A DNA stretch of 64,000 nucleotides. Origin: Symbiodinium natans. Lineage: Eukaryota > Sar > Dinophyceae > Suessiales > Symbiodiniaceae. The notes under the pieces are model-generated. The model saw only the letters and a program-made list of their open reading frames with translations. It was not told the origin of the DNA and made no database searches. The stretch is from positions 208,332-272,331 of the forward strand of contig CAJNDS010002075.1 of assembly GCA_905221605.1 (NCBI GenBank), given 5' to 3'. Below, piece by piece: positions 25,201 through 37,200 of this stretch; within the stretch, counting starts at the first letter, position 1; every line of letters begins with the position of its first letter. The translations under genes were made by a program, and so were the position numbers.

Positions 25201-28200
25201 TCCAAGTCTCCCTGAGGTACGGCCTGGTGGCATGGCGCGCCCCATGGTTGTCGAAAACCTCCTTGGTAGCCCGGTAACCACATAAAAATCCCTCAGCCCT
25301 AAGCCCTAAGCCCTAAGCCCTAAACCCTAAACCCTAAAGGGCACCCCTTTTTTGGGGTTGGTTACTTTACAAGGGAACCTTGAACCAACAAAAAAGGGTA
25401 AACTAAACCCTAAACCCTAAACCCTAAACCCTAAACCCTAAACCCTAAACCCTAAACCCTCTGGGCTACCAAGTCTCCATGGACCTGCCCGTAGGGGTGT
25501 AGGAGAAGAGGAAGTGGTTCGGGTCGGCTTCGCCGAATCGCATCCTGGGCTGACTTCTGAGACCCTCCGAAAAGTTTATGACTTTTATAGGGCCCCAAAC
25601 AAGCACATAAGCAAAAACTAGGATAGGGATATCCCATATAAACCCCCTTATTAATGAAGCCCAAGAAGGTAGGGATATCCCTATCAAATGCTTATGCTTA
25701 TGTCCTTTTTGGGTCCCTGATTTTAGGCTCCTTATAGTGTAAACCCTAAACCCTAAACCCTAAACCCTAAACCCTAAACCCTAAACCCCTAAACCCTAAA
25801 CCCCTAGCTTCTACAAAAACCCAACTCCTAAAAGTTGATCACTTCTAGGTTCTACAAATAACCCAAAAAGGTTGAAGTCCTGAGAGCCAGCCAGAAGAAA
25901 GCCAAGCTACATCGTGCACGCATGCCTAAATAGCCCCAATGTAGCCCCGAAGTTCCCTAAACCCTAAACCCTAAACCCTAAACCCCTAAACCCTAAACCC
26001 TAAACCCTAAACCCTAAAGACAGCCAAGCATCTTGCCCACCTGGATGAACTTGTCTCCGAAGGTGACGCCCGCCTGAAACCCCTCGCCACGGTCGAAGAG
26101 CTCCCAGTAATTCCTAGGATGGCCCTTAAGCCCTAAAGCCCTAAAGCCCTAAAGCCCTAAAGCCTAAAGCCTAAACCCTTAACCCTAAACCCTAAGTCCA
26201 TTCTAACCCCTCTGACAAATACTCGTAAGTAGATGGTCCTCTTAAACCCAAGAAGGGAAAACAACAGAACGTCCCAAGGCCTAGATCATGGTTGGGATGA
26301 ACTTGAATGCTTATTCCTAATCGAGTTTAAGTGTCCTTGAAAATGTGTGAAATGTTACCCCACTATGACAAAGAGTCGTCCGGTGGTGCACGGAGGCGTC
26401 GTGGCCTCGCCACGTCTGCGCGGCAGTTCGGCGCTTGTGTGACACTGAGAAGTGATCATCATCATTTGCACCAATACCTTAGGGTTTAGGGTTTAGGGTT
26501 CAGGGCTTAGGGTTTAGGGTCTTAGTTGCTGAGTTCATAACCCCCTAAAAAGGTGCACACTTTCAGTTCTATAGGGAATTGTGGTATCCCAAAAAGTGTA
26601 AAGTGTACTCATTCGGCTACTCCGATACGGAAGTCGCCGATCTGGATGAACTGGAAGCCAAACCTAATCATGGTTTTCGCCGGCTGTGCTCTTAGCAACT
26701 TTTGCGAACTTGTCCATAGCTGCTGCACAAACTAAAACAACTCTCAACAACCACTTCGGAAAAGGCAAGATACTGGACCTTGGAGGGTTCTGGGATTTAC
26801 TACAATTGTTTAAAAAACCCTAGTGGAATAATCTCAGAAATCCTGCACCCTATATAAACCCTAAACCCTAAACCCTAAACCCTAAACCCTAGACCCTAGA
26901 CCCTAAACACTAAACCCTAAACCCTAAACCCTAAACCCTAAACCCTAAACCCTAAACCCTAAACCCTAAACCCTAAACCCTAAACCCTAAACCCTAAACC
27001 CTAAACCCTAAACCCACACATTAAGGCTTGCAAGGGGGCGAGATCCCTCTCGGTGGCCCCTCCGTCCTCTGCCAGGCCACTCGACTCCTTGGTGGGCCCA
27101 GTAGTAGCCACATGTGGGTTTAGGGCTTAGGGTTTAGGGTTTAGGGGTTAGGGTTGGGGCACCCTTGTTTGGGTTGGTCACTGTAGAAGGGAACCTTGAA
27201 CCAAAAAAAGGGAACAGGGCACCCTAAACCCTAAACCCTAAGCCCAAAACCCTAAACCCTAAGCCCTAAGCCCTAAACCCTAAACCCTAAACCCTAAAAA
27301 GGGAAAAGGGTACCACTGGGCTGCCAAGACTCTCCGCGATTGTGGGAGGCCAGGGCCGCCAGAAGGGTACTCCGTCGCTCCGCCACACAATGGGAATCTG
27401 ACCTTTAGGGTTTAGGGTTTAGGGTTTAGGGTTTAGGGTTTAGGGTTTAGGGTTTAGGGTTTAGGGTTGAAGGTTTAGGGTTCGCCGAACCTGGGGCGGC
27501 GTGTTGGATGGTTGTGGGGGAGGGAGCCCTCCCCCTTCCCTCCCTTACGCCCCCAAAATGAAAATCTGGGGGGGAGCGGGTTCCCCGGCAGCTTTTTCAT
27601 GGAGGACCGTGCCGCCCACACCGCATAAACTCACGAACACCTCACCCCCCCCCCCCCCCCCCCCCCCCGCCCACCTCCCCCCCCCCCCACCCCCCCCCAA
27701 AACGCCAGACCTTAACCCCCCACAGGTTTAGGCTTTGGGGTTTGGGGTTTAGGGTTTAGGGTTTAGGGTTTAGGGTTTAGGGTTTAGGGTCCTTTTAAGA
27801 ACCTCTCCCGGGCCAAGAAGCCCCCCGAAGCCCACTTGCCCCGCGAAGCTTTCGGGTTTAGGGTTTAGGGTTTAGGGTTTCGTTGGGGCTTAAGCCTTAT
27901 AGGTTTATGGGCTTGGGGTAAAGGGCTGCGGGCTCAGGGTGTGTGGATTCGAGCTTAAGGAAAGCCTATTTGTGAGGCTTTAAGGTTTTAGGGCTTGGGG
28001 GGCCCTTCTCTCCAATGGAAAAAGAATGGTTTTGCTTAGATCCCCTAAACCCTAAACCTTAAACTTAAGCCTTAAACCCTAAACCCTAAACCCTAAACCC
28101 TAAACCCTAAACCCTAAACCCTAAACCGAGCAGCCGTCTTTGTGTGCCAGCACAAAGTGCGTTCCATCAATGTCGGCCAATCGCCACGAGTCGCCCACTT

Positions 28201-31200
28201 GAATGAACCGATCTCCCATCACGAGACGGGGGCATGTGCCCGCAGAGATCCTCAGAACCACAAGAATTAAACAGCGGGCACAACCCCAGACCCTAAACCC
28301 CGACTGCACCTAAAAACCCAAACCCTAAACCGCCAAAAGCCGAACCCCCAGATACAATCAAGATGAGGTGAGCCGACCCTTTCGGCATCTAGAAGCGGGA
28401 AATAAGAGAACCGCAAGAATGTTAGGTTTTAGGGTTTAGGGTTTAGGGTTTAGGGTTTAGGGTTTAGGGTTTAGGGTTTAGGGTTTAGGGTTTGGGGCTT
28501 GGGGCTTGGGGAAAGACAGCTCCGAGAGTCTTGTGCTCCTCAGTGTGCACCTTGGTAGCCCAGTAACCTTATTACAACCAGGGCACCTGGGTTTAGGGTT
28601 TAGGGTTTAGGGTTTAGGGTTTAGGGTTTAGGGCTTAGGAACCTGGAACCCAAAAAACAGAAACAAAAGGGTACCACAGGGTGACCGGGGCACCTGCTCT
28701 GGTGGCGGGATCTCTTCCCCAGGTGGCGACACCCTTCCGGCATGTTTGCACCCCAGCCTGGGTTCAGGGTTTAGGGTTTAGGGTTCAGGGTTCAGGGTTC
28801 AGGGTTTAGGGTTAGGGTTTAGGGTTTAGAGTTTGGGGAATCGAAGTTAGTCAGGAAACCTTATGACCCTCAACACTCAGCCTTAAACTGCAGGTCGCTA
28901 TTGTGGTAGCTTTAGTTGGGGGTTTACGACAATAGGGGACCCCTAATACCCTAAACCCTAAACCCTAAACACTAAACCCTAAACCCTAACAATAAGGAAG
29001 CCAATAACCCTACACCCCCACTTGAGCTTCTCAATCAGAAACCAGTAGCTCTGCGGCGCAGGGTGCAGTGTCGAAACCAGGAGTCTTGTAGACCTCGTGG
29101 CAGCGAAGCTTCATAAGTTTAGGGTTTAGGGTTTAGGGTTTAGGGTTTAGGGAATGGGGTTTAGGGTTTAAGGTTTAGGGTTTAGGGTTTAGGGATTCGG
29201 GTTTCTGGTTTCGGGTTTCGGGTTTAGGGCTGTAGGCCTCGTGGCAGAAGAGCTTCAGTGGGGGCAGCAGCTGAATTGACGGCAGGTCCAACTTCAGGTT
29301 CAGGTCCGGGATAAGTCCTGTTATGGGGTTTAAGGTTTAGGGTTTAGGGTTTAGGGTTTAGGGTTTAGGGTTTAGGGTTTTAGGGTTTTAGGGTTTAGGG
29401 TTTAGAGTTTTAGGTTTTTGGGTTTAGGGCTTAGGGTTCAGGGCTTCGGGTTTAGGGTAACAAAGGTTCCCTAATACTCCCACTCCCAACACTACTCCCT
29501 AAGGCTCCCTAAGCCTCCCCAAGGCTCCTCAGGTACCCTAAACCCTAAACCCTAAATTCTAAACCCTCAACCCTAAACCCTAAACCCTAAACCCTAAAAC
29601 CTAGACCCTAAACCCTAAACCCAAAACCCTAAACCCTAAACCCTAAACCCGAACCCTAAACCCTAAACCCTAAACCCTAAACCCTAAAATCTAAACCCTA
29701 AACCCTAAACCCTAAACCCTAAACCCTAAACCCTAAACCCTAAACCCTAAACCCTAAACCCTAAACCCTAAACCAAAAGCCGCCCCTCCCGTAAGGACCC
29801 CAGAAGTCCTACGATGGCGGATGCTGCAGCTTCTGCCGCTTCCATGATCTTGTCCGTAACGAAGCCTGGGTGGGCCCTGTAGGGGTTTAGGGTTTAGGGT
29901 TTAGGCTTAGGGTTTAGGGTTTAGGGTTTAGGGTTTAGGGCTTAGGGCTTAGGGTTTCCCAACAAAAAGAACATGTAGAAATTTGTCCCTCAAACGCCAA
30001 CCTAGGAGCTGGCGCCCGGAACGCACATCATTGGCCCTGCCATCATTTTGATCATGGCTCTGGCACCCGCCATGACGGCTGTCGTGATCGCGTTCATGAT
30101 AAATGTCTTGGTAAGGCCCGTAGGGTTTAGGGTTTAGGGTGTATATAGGGTTCATTCTAATAAGGGCGCCCTTTTTTGGGGGTTGGCTACTTTATAAGGG
30201 AAGGCTGAACCCCAAAAAAGGGACAAGGGGTACCACTGCGCTACCCTAAACCCTAAACCCTAAACCCTAAACCCTAAACCCTAAACCCTAAACCCTAAAC
30301 CCTAAACCCTAAACCCCCCAAAAAGGGGCACCACTGGGCCACCAAGATGCGGAGTCGAAGAGCTTCAGGTAGATCGCGGGAAGCGCAAAGCCGGTGACGT
30401 CGACGTCCACAAAGGCGTTGAGCGCAGCGGCTCCGCACATCTCCAGTGGTGTGTATGCCCTGTTCGTTTAGGGTTTAGGGTTTAGGGTATAGGGTTTAGG
30501 GTTTAGGAATTAGGGCATTCAGGGCATTCAGGGCATTTAGGGTTTAAGGCTTAGTGCATTTGGGGGTTAGGGTTGAGGTTCCGCAGTAACCTCTTGCAGT
30601 TCCTATGCGGGAGCCTTGAAGAAAGGACAACAGTCTAAAACCCTAAACCCTAAACACTAAACCCTAAACCCTAAACCCTAAGCCCTAAACAGCTAACAAG
30701 CGTCACGTCCGAGCTCGCGTTTGTCCCCGATGCGGCAGAGACATGAGCCGACTCCTGGTAGAGCATGCTGCTCGCAGGGAAGGTCCTCAGTAGGGTTGAG
30801 GGTTTAGGGATTACCAGGACGGGCTATTATGCCCCATAACCCCTTAAAATGGCCCTTTATAGGGTTGATTCTGGGGTTATAGGGCCCAATAGCCCATCCT
30901 GGTAGGCCTTCGAGTTTAGGCTGAAGTCCGACGCTCTCGACAACCTCACGACCACGTTCTATTCTAAAACTAGGAACGCGCGCTTCTCGCTGCCGTGAAA
31001 GGTAGGTCGATGTCGCTTTGAGGACGTCGAGTACAGATGAAGGCAGAAGTAAGGAAGACACTGGCAGGCGTAGTGAATTGGAGACGTGGCATGGGACAGG
31101 CCAAAAGGGGTATGCGTGGCAGGCGCGGGTTAAGACGCATATCTCACACTTCGTGCTTTAAGGGCGGAACGTGGTCGAATATAGAACATCCATATGAAAA

Positions 31201-34200
31201 GAGCACGAATTAATCGGCCTGCGTAGGGTTTTCGTAGCATTGCGAAAACTGCGGATTTTCAGCATACTGCATCATGAAGGCGCGAGGTACGAAAATGTAC
31301 AAAACCAAGTTGTTTTTTCTCTGTCGTTTTTTTTTTTGGGGGGGGGCGATGACAGAGCTGAAGGTTTAGGTTCAAGTCTTTTGGGCTTTGGGCTTAGAAA
31401 CCGCAGAAAACACTTGCAAGACCGCCCTAAAGTTCCCGGAGACACGGAACATCAAAAAAAGGGCAACGGACGGAAGCTTACCTCGAGGGAAAAAGGTGGT
31501 GGAAAGCAAGCAACAAATAACGTATACTCCATCGGCTGTTGACGCGCAAAAAGCCCAGGTTGTCGTACACATTCCGGGCACGGTCTGCAGTCAAAGCCAA
31601 CAAGCAGCACCTGTCACGAGGTGAAGAAAACACTGTCACTGCCTTGGTTTTCGCTTAGTCCGCACAAATGTCACGCCCCAAGCTACCTAGAGAGGCGCGG
31701 GATGTAGCCAGTCGCTCATATGGTCGCTCTAAACCAAAAAAAACCGCCGCAGCAAGCAGGGCTTGAGAGTAGCACTTCTTGGGCAGTGGACGCAGAGTTC
31801 CATCATGTGCACGGGAACCTGGTACACATGAAGCGCCGCGAACACTGTAAATACCTTGTGATTCGTCTGTTCCGCACTTAATCACTCCCCCCCCCCGGCA
31901 CCCTCATTTTCAAACGTACCATGCCTTCAAGGTCCCGTCGACACCGGACATGAAAAAAGGCAGCGGAGCTTAAAATGACCTCGTGGACAAAACGGGCCTT
32001 GTGAAAACGTTCAGGCTCCTTATTGTAGTTTCTGCAAAAACCAAAAAGGTTAAGGTCCTAAGAGCCAGCCAGAAGAAAGCCAAGTATATAGGAGGGAGTT
32101 TAAGGCCCAAGTAGCCCCTATTTAGGTACATGGACCCCTAGGGGCACAAATACGTAAAGCCAACAGAAATTTCGTTGTCCAGTAACCTAGGGGAATTACA
32201 TGTTGACCTTTGGGATTTCATTGGGATTACAATATCCAAAAAAAAGGTTACTAAGGAAACTCTTCTGGAACAAGTCGTGGCTTCAGTGTGCCTTGGGCTT
32301 TGGCCTCGGCATTCACGAAGGGCCTGGAGGTCGGATGCTTTGAGGCGCCTAGGGTTTAGGGTTTAGGGTTTGGGGTTTCGGGTTTAGGGTCTAGGCTTCA
32401 GGGTTTAGGGTTTTTGGGGGTCCTTAGGGCTTGAAGATAGTCCCGGGTTCCAAGAATAAGGGTCCCATACGTCGGATCCCTATAAAACACGGTGGGGGGG
32501 GCCATACTCAGGGCCCATGATTCCAGCCGCAGACATGAGAAACCGTTAAAACCCTAGCCCTAAACCCTAAACCCTAAACCCTAAACCCTAGGCCCTAAAC
32601 CCTAAACCCTAAACCCTAAACCCTGAGGGCTCAAAGGAGCCTGAAAGTGATAGGAACACCCGGCAGAGGCCACAGCGTGAGCACCGGTCCGATACTCCTT
32701 ACTTGACGCTGAGGTTTAGGGTTTAGGGTTTAGGGCTTAGGGTTTAGGGACCTGAAACGAAACACTTCTGAATTTGTCTAAGAAGCACATTGAAAACTCA
32801 ACCCAACATACCAACAGACGCGGTACTTCTAGGGCTTAGGGTAGTCTAGGGATTGAAACTGCAAAAAAACTTGCTTGTTTCGACCTAAACCGAACCCATC
32901 GTTTCCGTTGTAGGTCCTTTCTGTTGACCAGATTTACAGTCAAGAGATCCGAGAATCTCAAACTGCTCAACCAAAAAAGGAACTGCAATGGAGAGTAGAG
33001 GCAAACCCTAGACCGCTGACATTAGAACGCCGACCGGATTACCCCCCTAAACCAGAAAACCCTGAACCCTAAACCCTAAACCCTAAACCCTAAACACCCT
33101 CCCAGGCTCATGAGTAGGGATGCCGTAGCACTGGCTCCGATCGCGAAGCCTTCCTTATGCCCAATCGATGGGCTCTTCATGTCCACCTCTGCATGACCAC
33201 TCCTGAAGTGGTTTAGGGTTTAGGGTTTAGGGTTTAGGGTTTAGGGTTTAGGGTTTAGGGTTAGGGTTTAGGGTTTTGAAGGTTCAAAGGATTTAACCCT
33301 AAAATGCGCTGAAGGTGTACATGCCCAGACCTTAAGTTTCTGAACCATTGAACCCTCTAAAGGATAAAGGTGTAGGTTTAAGGTCTGTGCATTACCTATA
33401 CGATAGAGCCTTATGACCCTGCAGGGTTTGAGGCTTAAATCCCTGGACCTTAAATCCCATAGGGTTTAAGACCTTAACCCTGAACCGTTTGGGGTCAGAA
33501 CCCTAATACCCTACAGGGCTCTAAAAGGCTCAAAGGTCTTCACCCTAAATTGCGCTGAAGGTAGACGTGCCAGGGGGTGGCTGAGGTGGCTTCAGGGGTT
33601 AGAAGACTCGGTCCGAAGTTCGGCGAGACCTTCACGCGGCCCTCGATGCCGAAGTCAACTTCGCTGCTGGCTTCGATGGTTCCCGTGAGTGTGCCCTCCA
33701 AGTGCAGCTCTGCCTATGCTGAGGGTTAGGGTTTAGGATTTAGGGTTTAGGGTTTAGGGTTTGGGGTTTGGGGTTTGGGGTTTGGGGTTTGGGGTTTGGG
33801 GTTTGGGGTTTGGGGTTTGGGGTTTGGGGTTTGGGGTTTGGGGTTTAGGGATGCTGAGCGGGGGGTTTCCGAAATTAGGGAATACCTTATTGGGGTCCTT
33901 ATTATAAGGGGTACACTATACCCTATTTTCGCAAACTCCCATACTGAGCTTGGAACCCTAGCAAGCAATTTCTTTAATTTTGGCTGATTCTTAGGAATCA
34001 TACAAGGAGGGGGCCCCCTTACTATACCAACTATAGTTAACCTAATTCAGGGTCCTTATAACCCAAAATGAGGGCCCTTATAACTCTACCCACAACTTGG
34101 GGGGCCCCTCCTTGTAGGAGTCATAGTGCCCAAAAAACATGATTCTCAAGTATCACCTTAGCTGCTTGCATCTGGAGCATGATTACGAGGCAGAACCTGG

Positions 34201-37200
34201 GCGTTGGAGACCAGGGAGAAAAAGCAAACTATAGGGTTTAGGGTTTAGGGTTTGGGGTTTAGGGTTTAGGGTTTAGGGAAAATGTTTTTTTTGTTTTGTT
34301 TTGTTTGGGGCGGGGGGTTATTTTAGTATAATTACAAAGGGACAATATTCCCTAGTCACTATTCCGACCCCATATTATTTCATATTCGGTTCTTGAAGGA
34401 ACAGGCCCATAGAAAACTAATAAAGTATGGAACTCCGCCCTAAACCCTAAACCCTAAACCCTAAGCCCTAAACCCTAAACCCACTCTGCCCAGGAACACA
34501 CTCGCACAGATGATCTTCTTCTTGGGAGGATCAGGAAATCCTCTCATAGCCTGCTGCGAACTGCAAGGCGATACCCAGTTAGGGTTTAGGGTTTGGGGTT
34601 TAGGGTTTAGGGTTTAGGGGCAGCTATGATAGTAGGAGAGGAGAGTGGTACTCTAGGGGCCTTGATGCAAGAGAATGGGTTCTGGGGTATATACATTTTT
34701 AGGGTTTAGGGTTTAGGGTTTAGGGTTTAGGGTTTAGGGTTTAGTATTAGTGTGATCAGGAAGCCCAAGGAATGACTTTGGCAGGTTTTTGATGCTTCTA
34801 TGCTACAGTGATACAGTGATATCTCAAATAGGTTCAGGAGATATGAAAACCATAAAACGTGCTCACCAGTCTCACCACCAAGACCACAAACAACATCTCT
34901 GCCCCCGTCCAGCTCAACCCTTAACCCTGAACCCTAAACCCCAAACCCTAAACCCTAAATCCTAAATCCCAAACCCCAAACCCTAAATCCTAAACCCTAA
35001 ACCCTAAACCCTAAAGCCTAAACCCTAAACCCTAAACCCTATTCCTAGGTAGGAACTGCAGCCGCGCCACGTGGAAGGAGCAGCTACCTTGCGCCCTGAC
35101 AAGAGCTTGGATGGATGCGATCACCGTCCCGCTGATTGCGAACTCGGTCGCTCCTGGGCGCACCCTAAACCCTAAACCGTAAACCCTAAGCCCTAAACCC
35201 TAAACCCTAAACCCTAAACCCTAAGGGTTCTGTAGGGTTTAAGGCTCCGGGTTGCGGATTTGGGTTAGGGTTTGGAGTTTAATTAGGGTTTAGGGTTTAG
35301 GGTTAAATTAGGGTTAATGGGGTGAGGGTTTAGGGTTTAGGGTTTAGGGTTTAGGGTTTAGGGTTTAGGGTTTAGGGTTTAGGGTTTAGGGTTTAGGGTT
35401 TAGGGTTTAGGGTTTAGGGCTTAGGGTTTACGGCGGTTTAAACCAAGGCAGCAAGCATACTAATGGTATCCCGATACGGTCCCTATATACTGATACTATA
35501 CTAACCCCGCCACTAACCACCCCCCCGCCCCCCCAGAACCCTATTGATCATGAATTGAGGCCCCTATAGTGTAGGGTCATGAAATCGTGGGCTCTGAAAT
35601 CGTTCATTGTGAAGTCAGGGAGCAAACAGGGTTCAGGGTTTAGGGTTTATCGGGTTTAGGGTTAATGTAGGGTCGGAATCAGTAACAATACTACTCCCTA
35701 GGGTTCCTTGTGGTCATTCGAGTACCGGTGTACTATACCCAAAAACCCTCATATAGGGGCCTTAGTAAGTAGAATAGGGTTTCGGGGGCTTAGGAAAATA
35801 TACTGACATAGGGGCCAGAACGGAATGAGCAATTATTCCGACCCCTGTCGTGCTCTGCTTCTTAAAGCCCCTCTGTTAACCCATCAACCGTCAACCCTAA
35901 ACCCTCACAACCCTAAACCCTAAACCCTAAACCCAAGGCGCCGCTCTTATCCACCGTCATGCTCACATCTGGTGAAAACTGGACCAGGCCATCGAGAGCA
36001 ACCTTGGATAGAGCATTATATTGGTTGCATTACGATATGGTCAGCTCGGAGATTAGGGTTTGGGGTTAGGGTATAGGGTTTAGGGTTTAGAGTTTAGGGT
36101 TTGGGGCTTAGGGTTTAGGGTTTAGGGTTTATTCTCCAAAATGTGGTCCCTTTTGGGTCAAAGATCCCAAAAAGTTATCGCAGGGCCATGGGGTCAGCTC
36201 TCTAAATTGTGGTACCCTAAAACCCTATACCCTAAACCCTAAACCCCAAACCCTAAACCCCAGATTAGAGGGGCCGCCTTGTAATAAGGACCCCCAGAGG
36301 AACTTAAAACAAAAAAGTTATATGTATCGTATATTGACTTATGGCAGGTCGCACCTGCAGACCTTTAGTGCCAGTGCCCCTAAACCCTAAACCCTAAACC
36401 CGAAACCCTAAGCCCTAAACCCTAAGCCCTAAACATGAAAGCAGACAGTTCCTTCCTTCCTGCTCTCCGAGGCACATCCAATGATGCCTCACACGAGCCT
36501 CGCTTGTGCATGACATCTAAAGTTTAGGGTTTGGGGTTTAGGGTTTAGGGCTTAGGGCTTAGGGTTTAAATCCCAGTCCCTGTAGGGTTTAGGGTTTAGG
36601 GTTTAGGGTTTGGGGTTTAGGGTTTGGGGTTTGGGGTTTAGGGTTTAGGGTTTAGGGTTTAGGGTTTAGGGTTTAGGGTTTCGGGCTTAGGGTTTAGGGT
36701 TTCGGGCTTAAGGTTTAGGATTTACGGTTTAGGATTTAGGGATTTTAGGGTTGCTCATGGGTTTCCCTACCACCCCCCTCTATACTGCTTCTCGCGCCCC
36801 TCTAGGTGCCGCCCCCCTAGGTGCCGCCTCCCCCCCCCCCAACAATTAAAGCTATTTAGGGATGATTAAGCAAAATTCAGGTTACTTAAGAGGGGGTATT
36901 CATAGAGCGGGGTGGTGGGGAAACCCATGGGTTTAGGGTTTAGGACTTAAGATTTAGGGTTTACTCCGACATGAGTCCTACTGTCATGGAATATGTCCGA
37001 CAATGCCTTCACAATGCTTTAAAAAAGCCTCGTCCTAACGCAACCTAAACCCTAAACCCTAAACCCTAAACCCTAAACCCTAAACCCTAAACCCTAAACC
37101 CTGCACCCAAATCCCTGTAGCTCAAGCCCGGGTCGGAATGACCTGAGCGCTCAAACCCTATGCCGAAACCCCCCGAAACCCCAAGACTATCGATGCGAAC

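Noticed and set aside
30804-31061. 85-codon minus frame
   Set aside because: It crosses an inverted-repeat element (ACCAGGACGGGCTATT ends, about 30,812-30,903); only a short part near 30,910-30,958 could be exon, and its splice phase did not fit.
33747-34001. Frame with T-P-N-P-K-P-Q repeats
   Set aside because: TTTGGGG variant array lacks stop codons; the same motif tails many frames that run into arrays.
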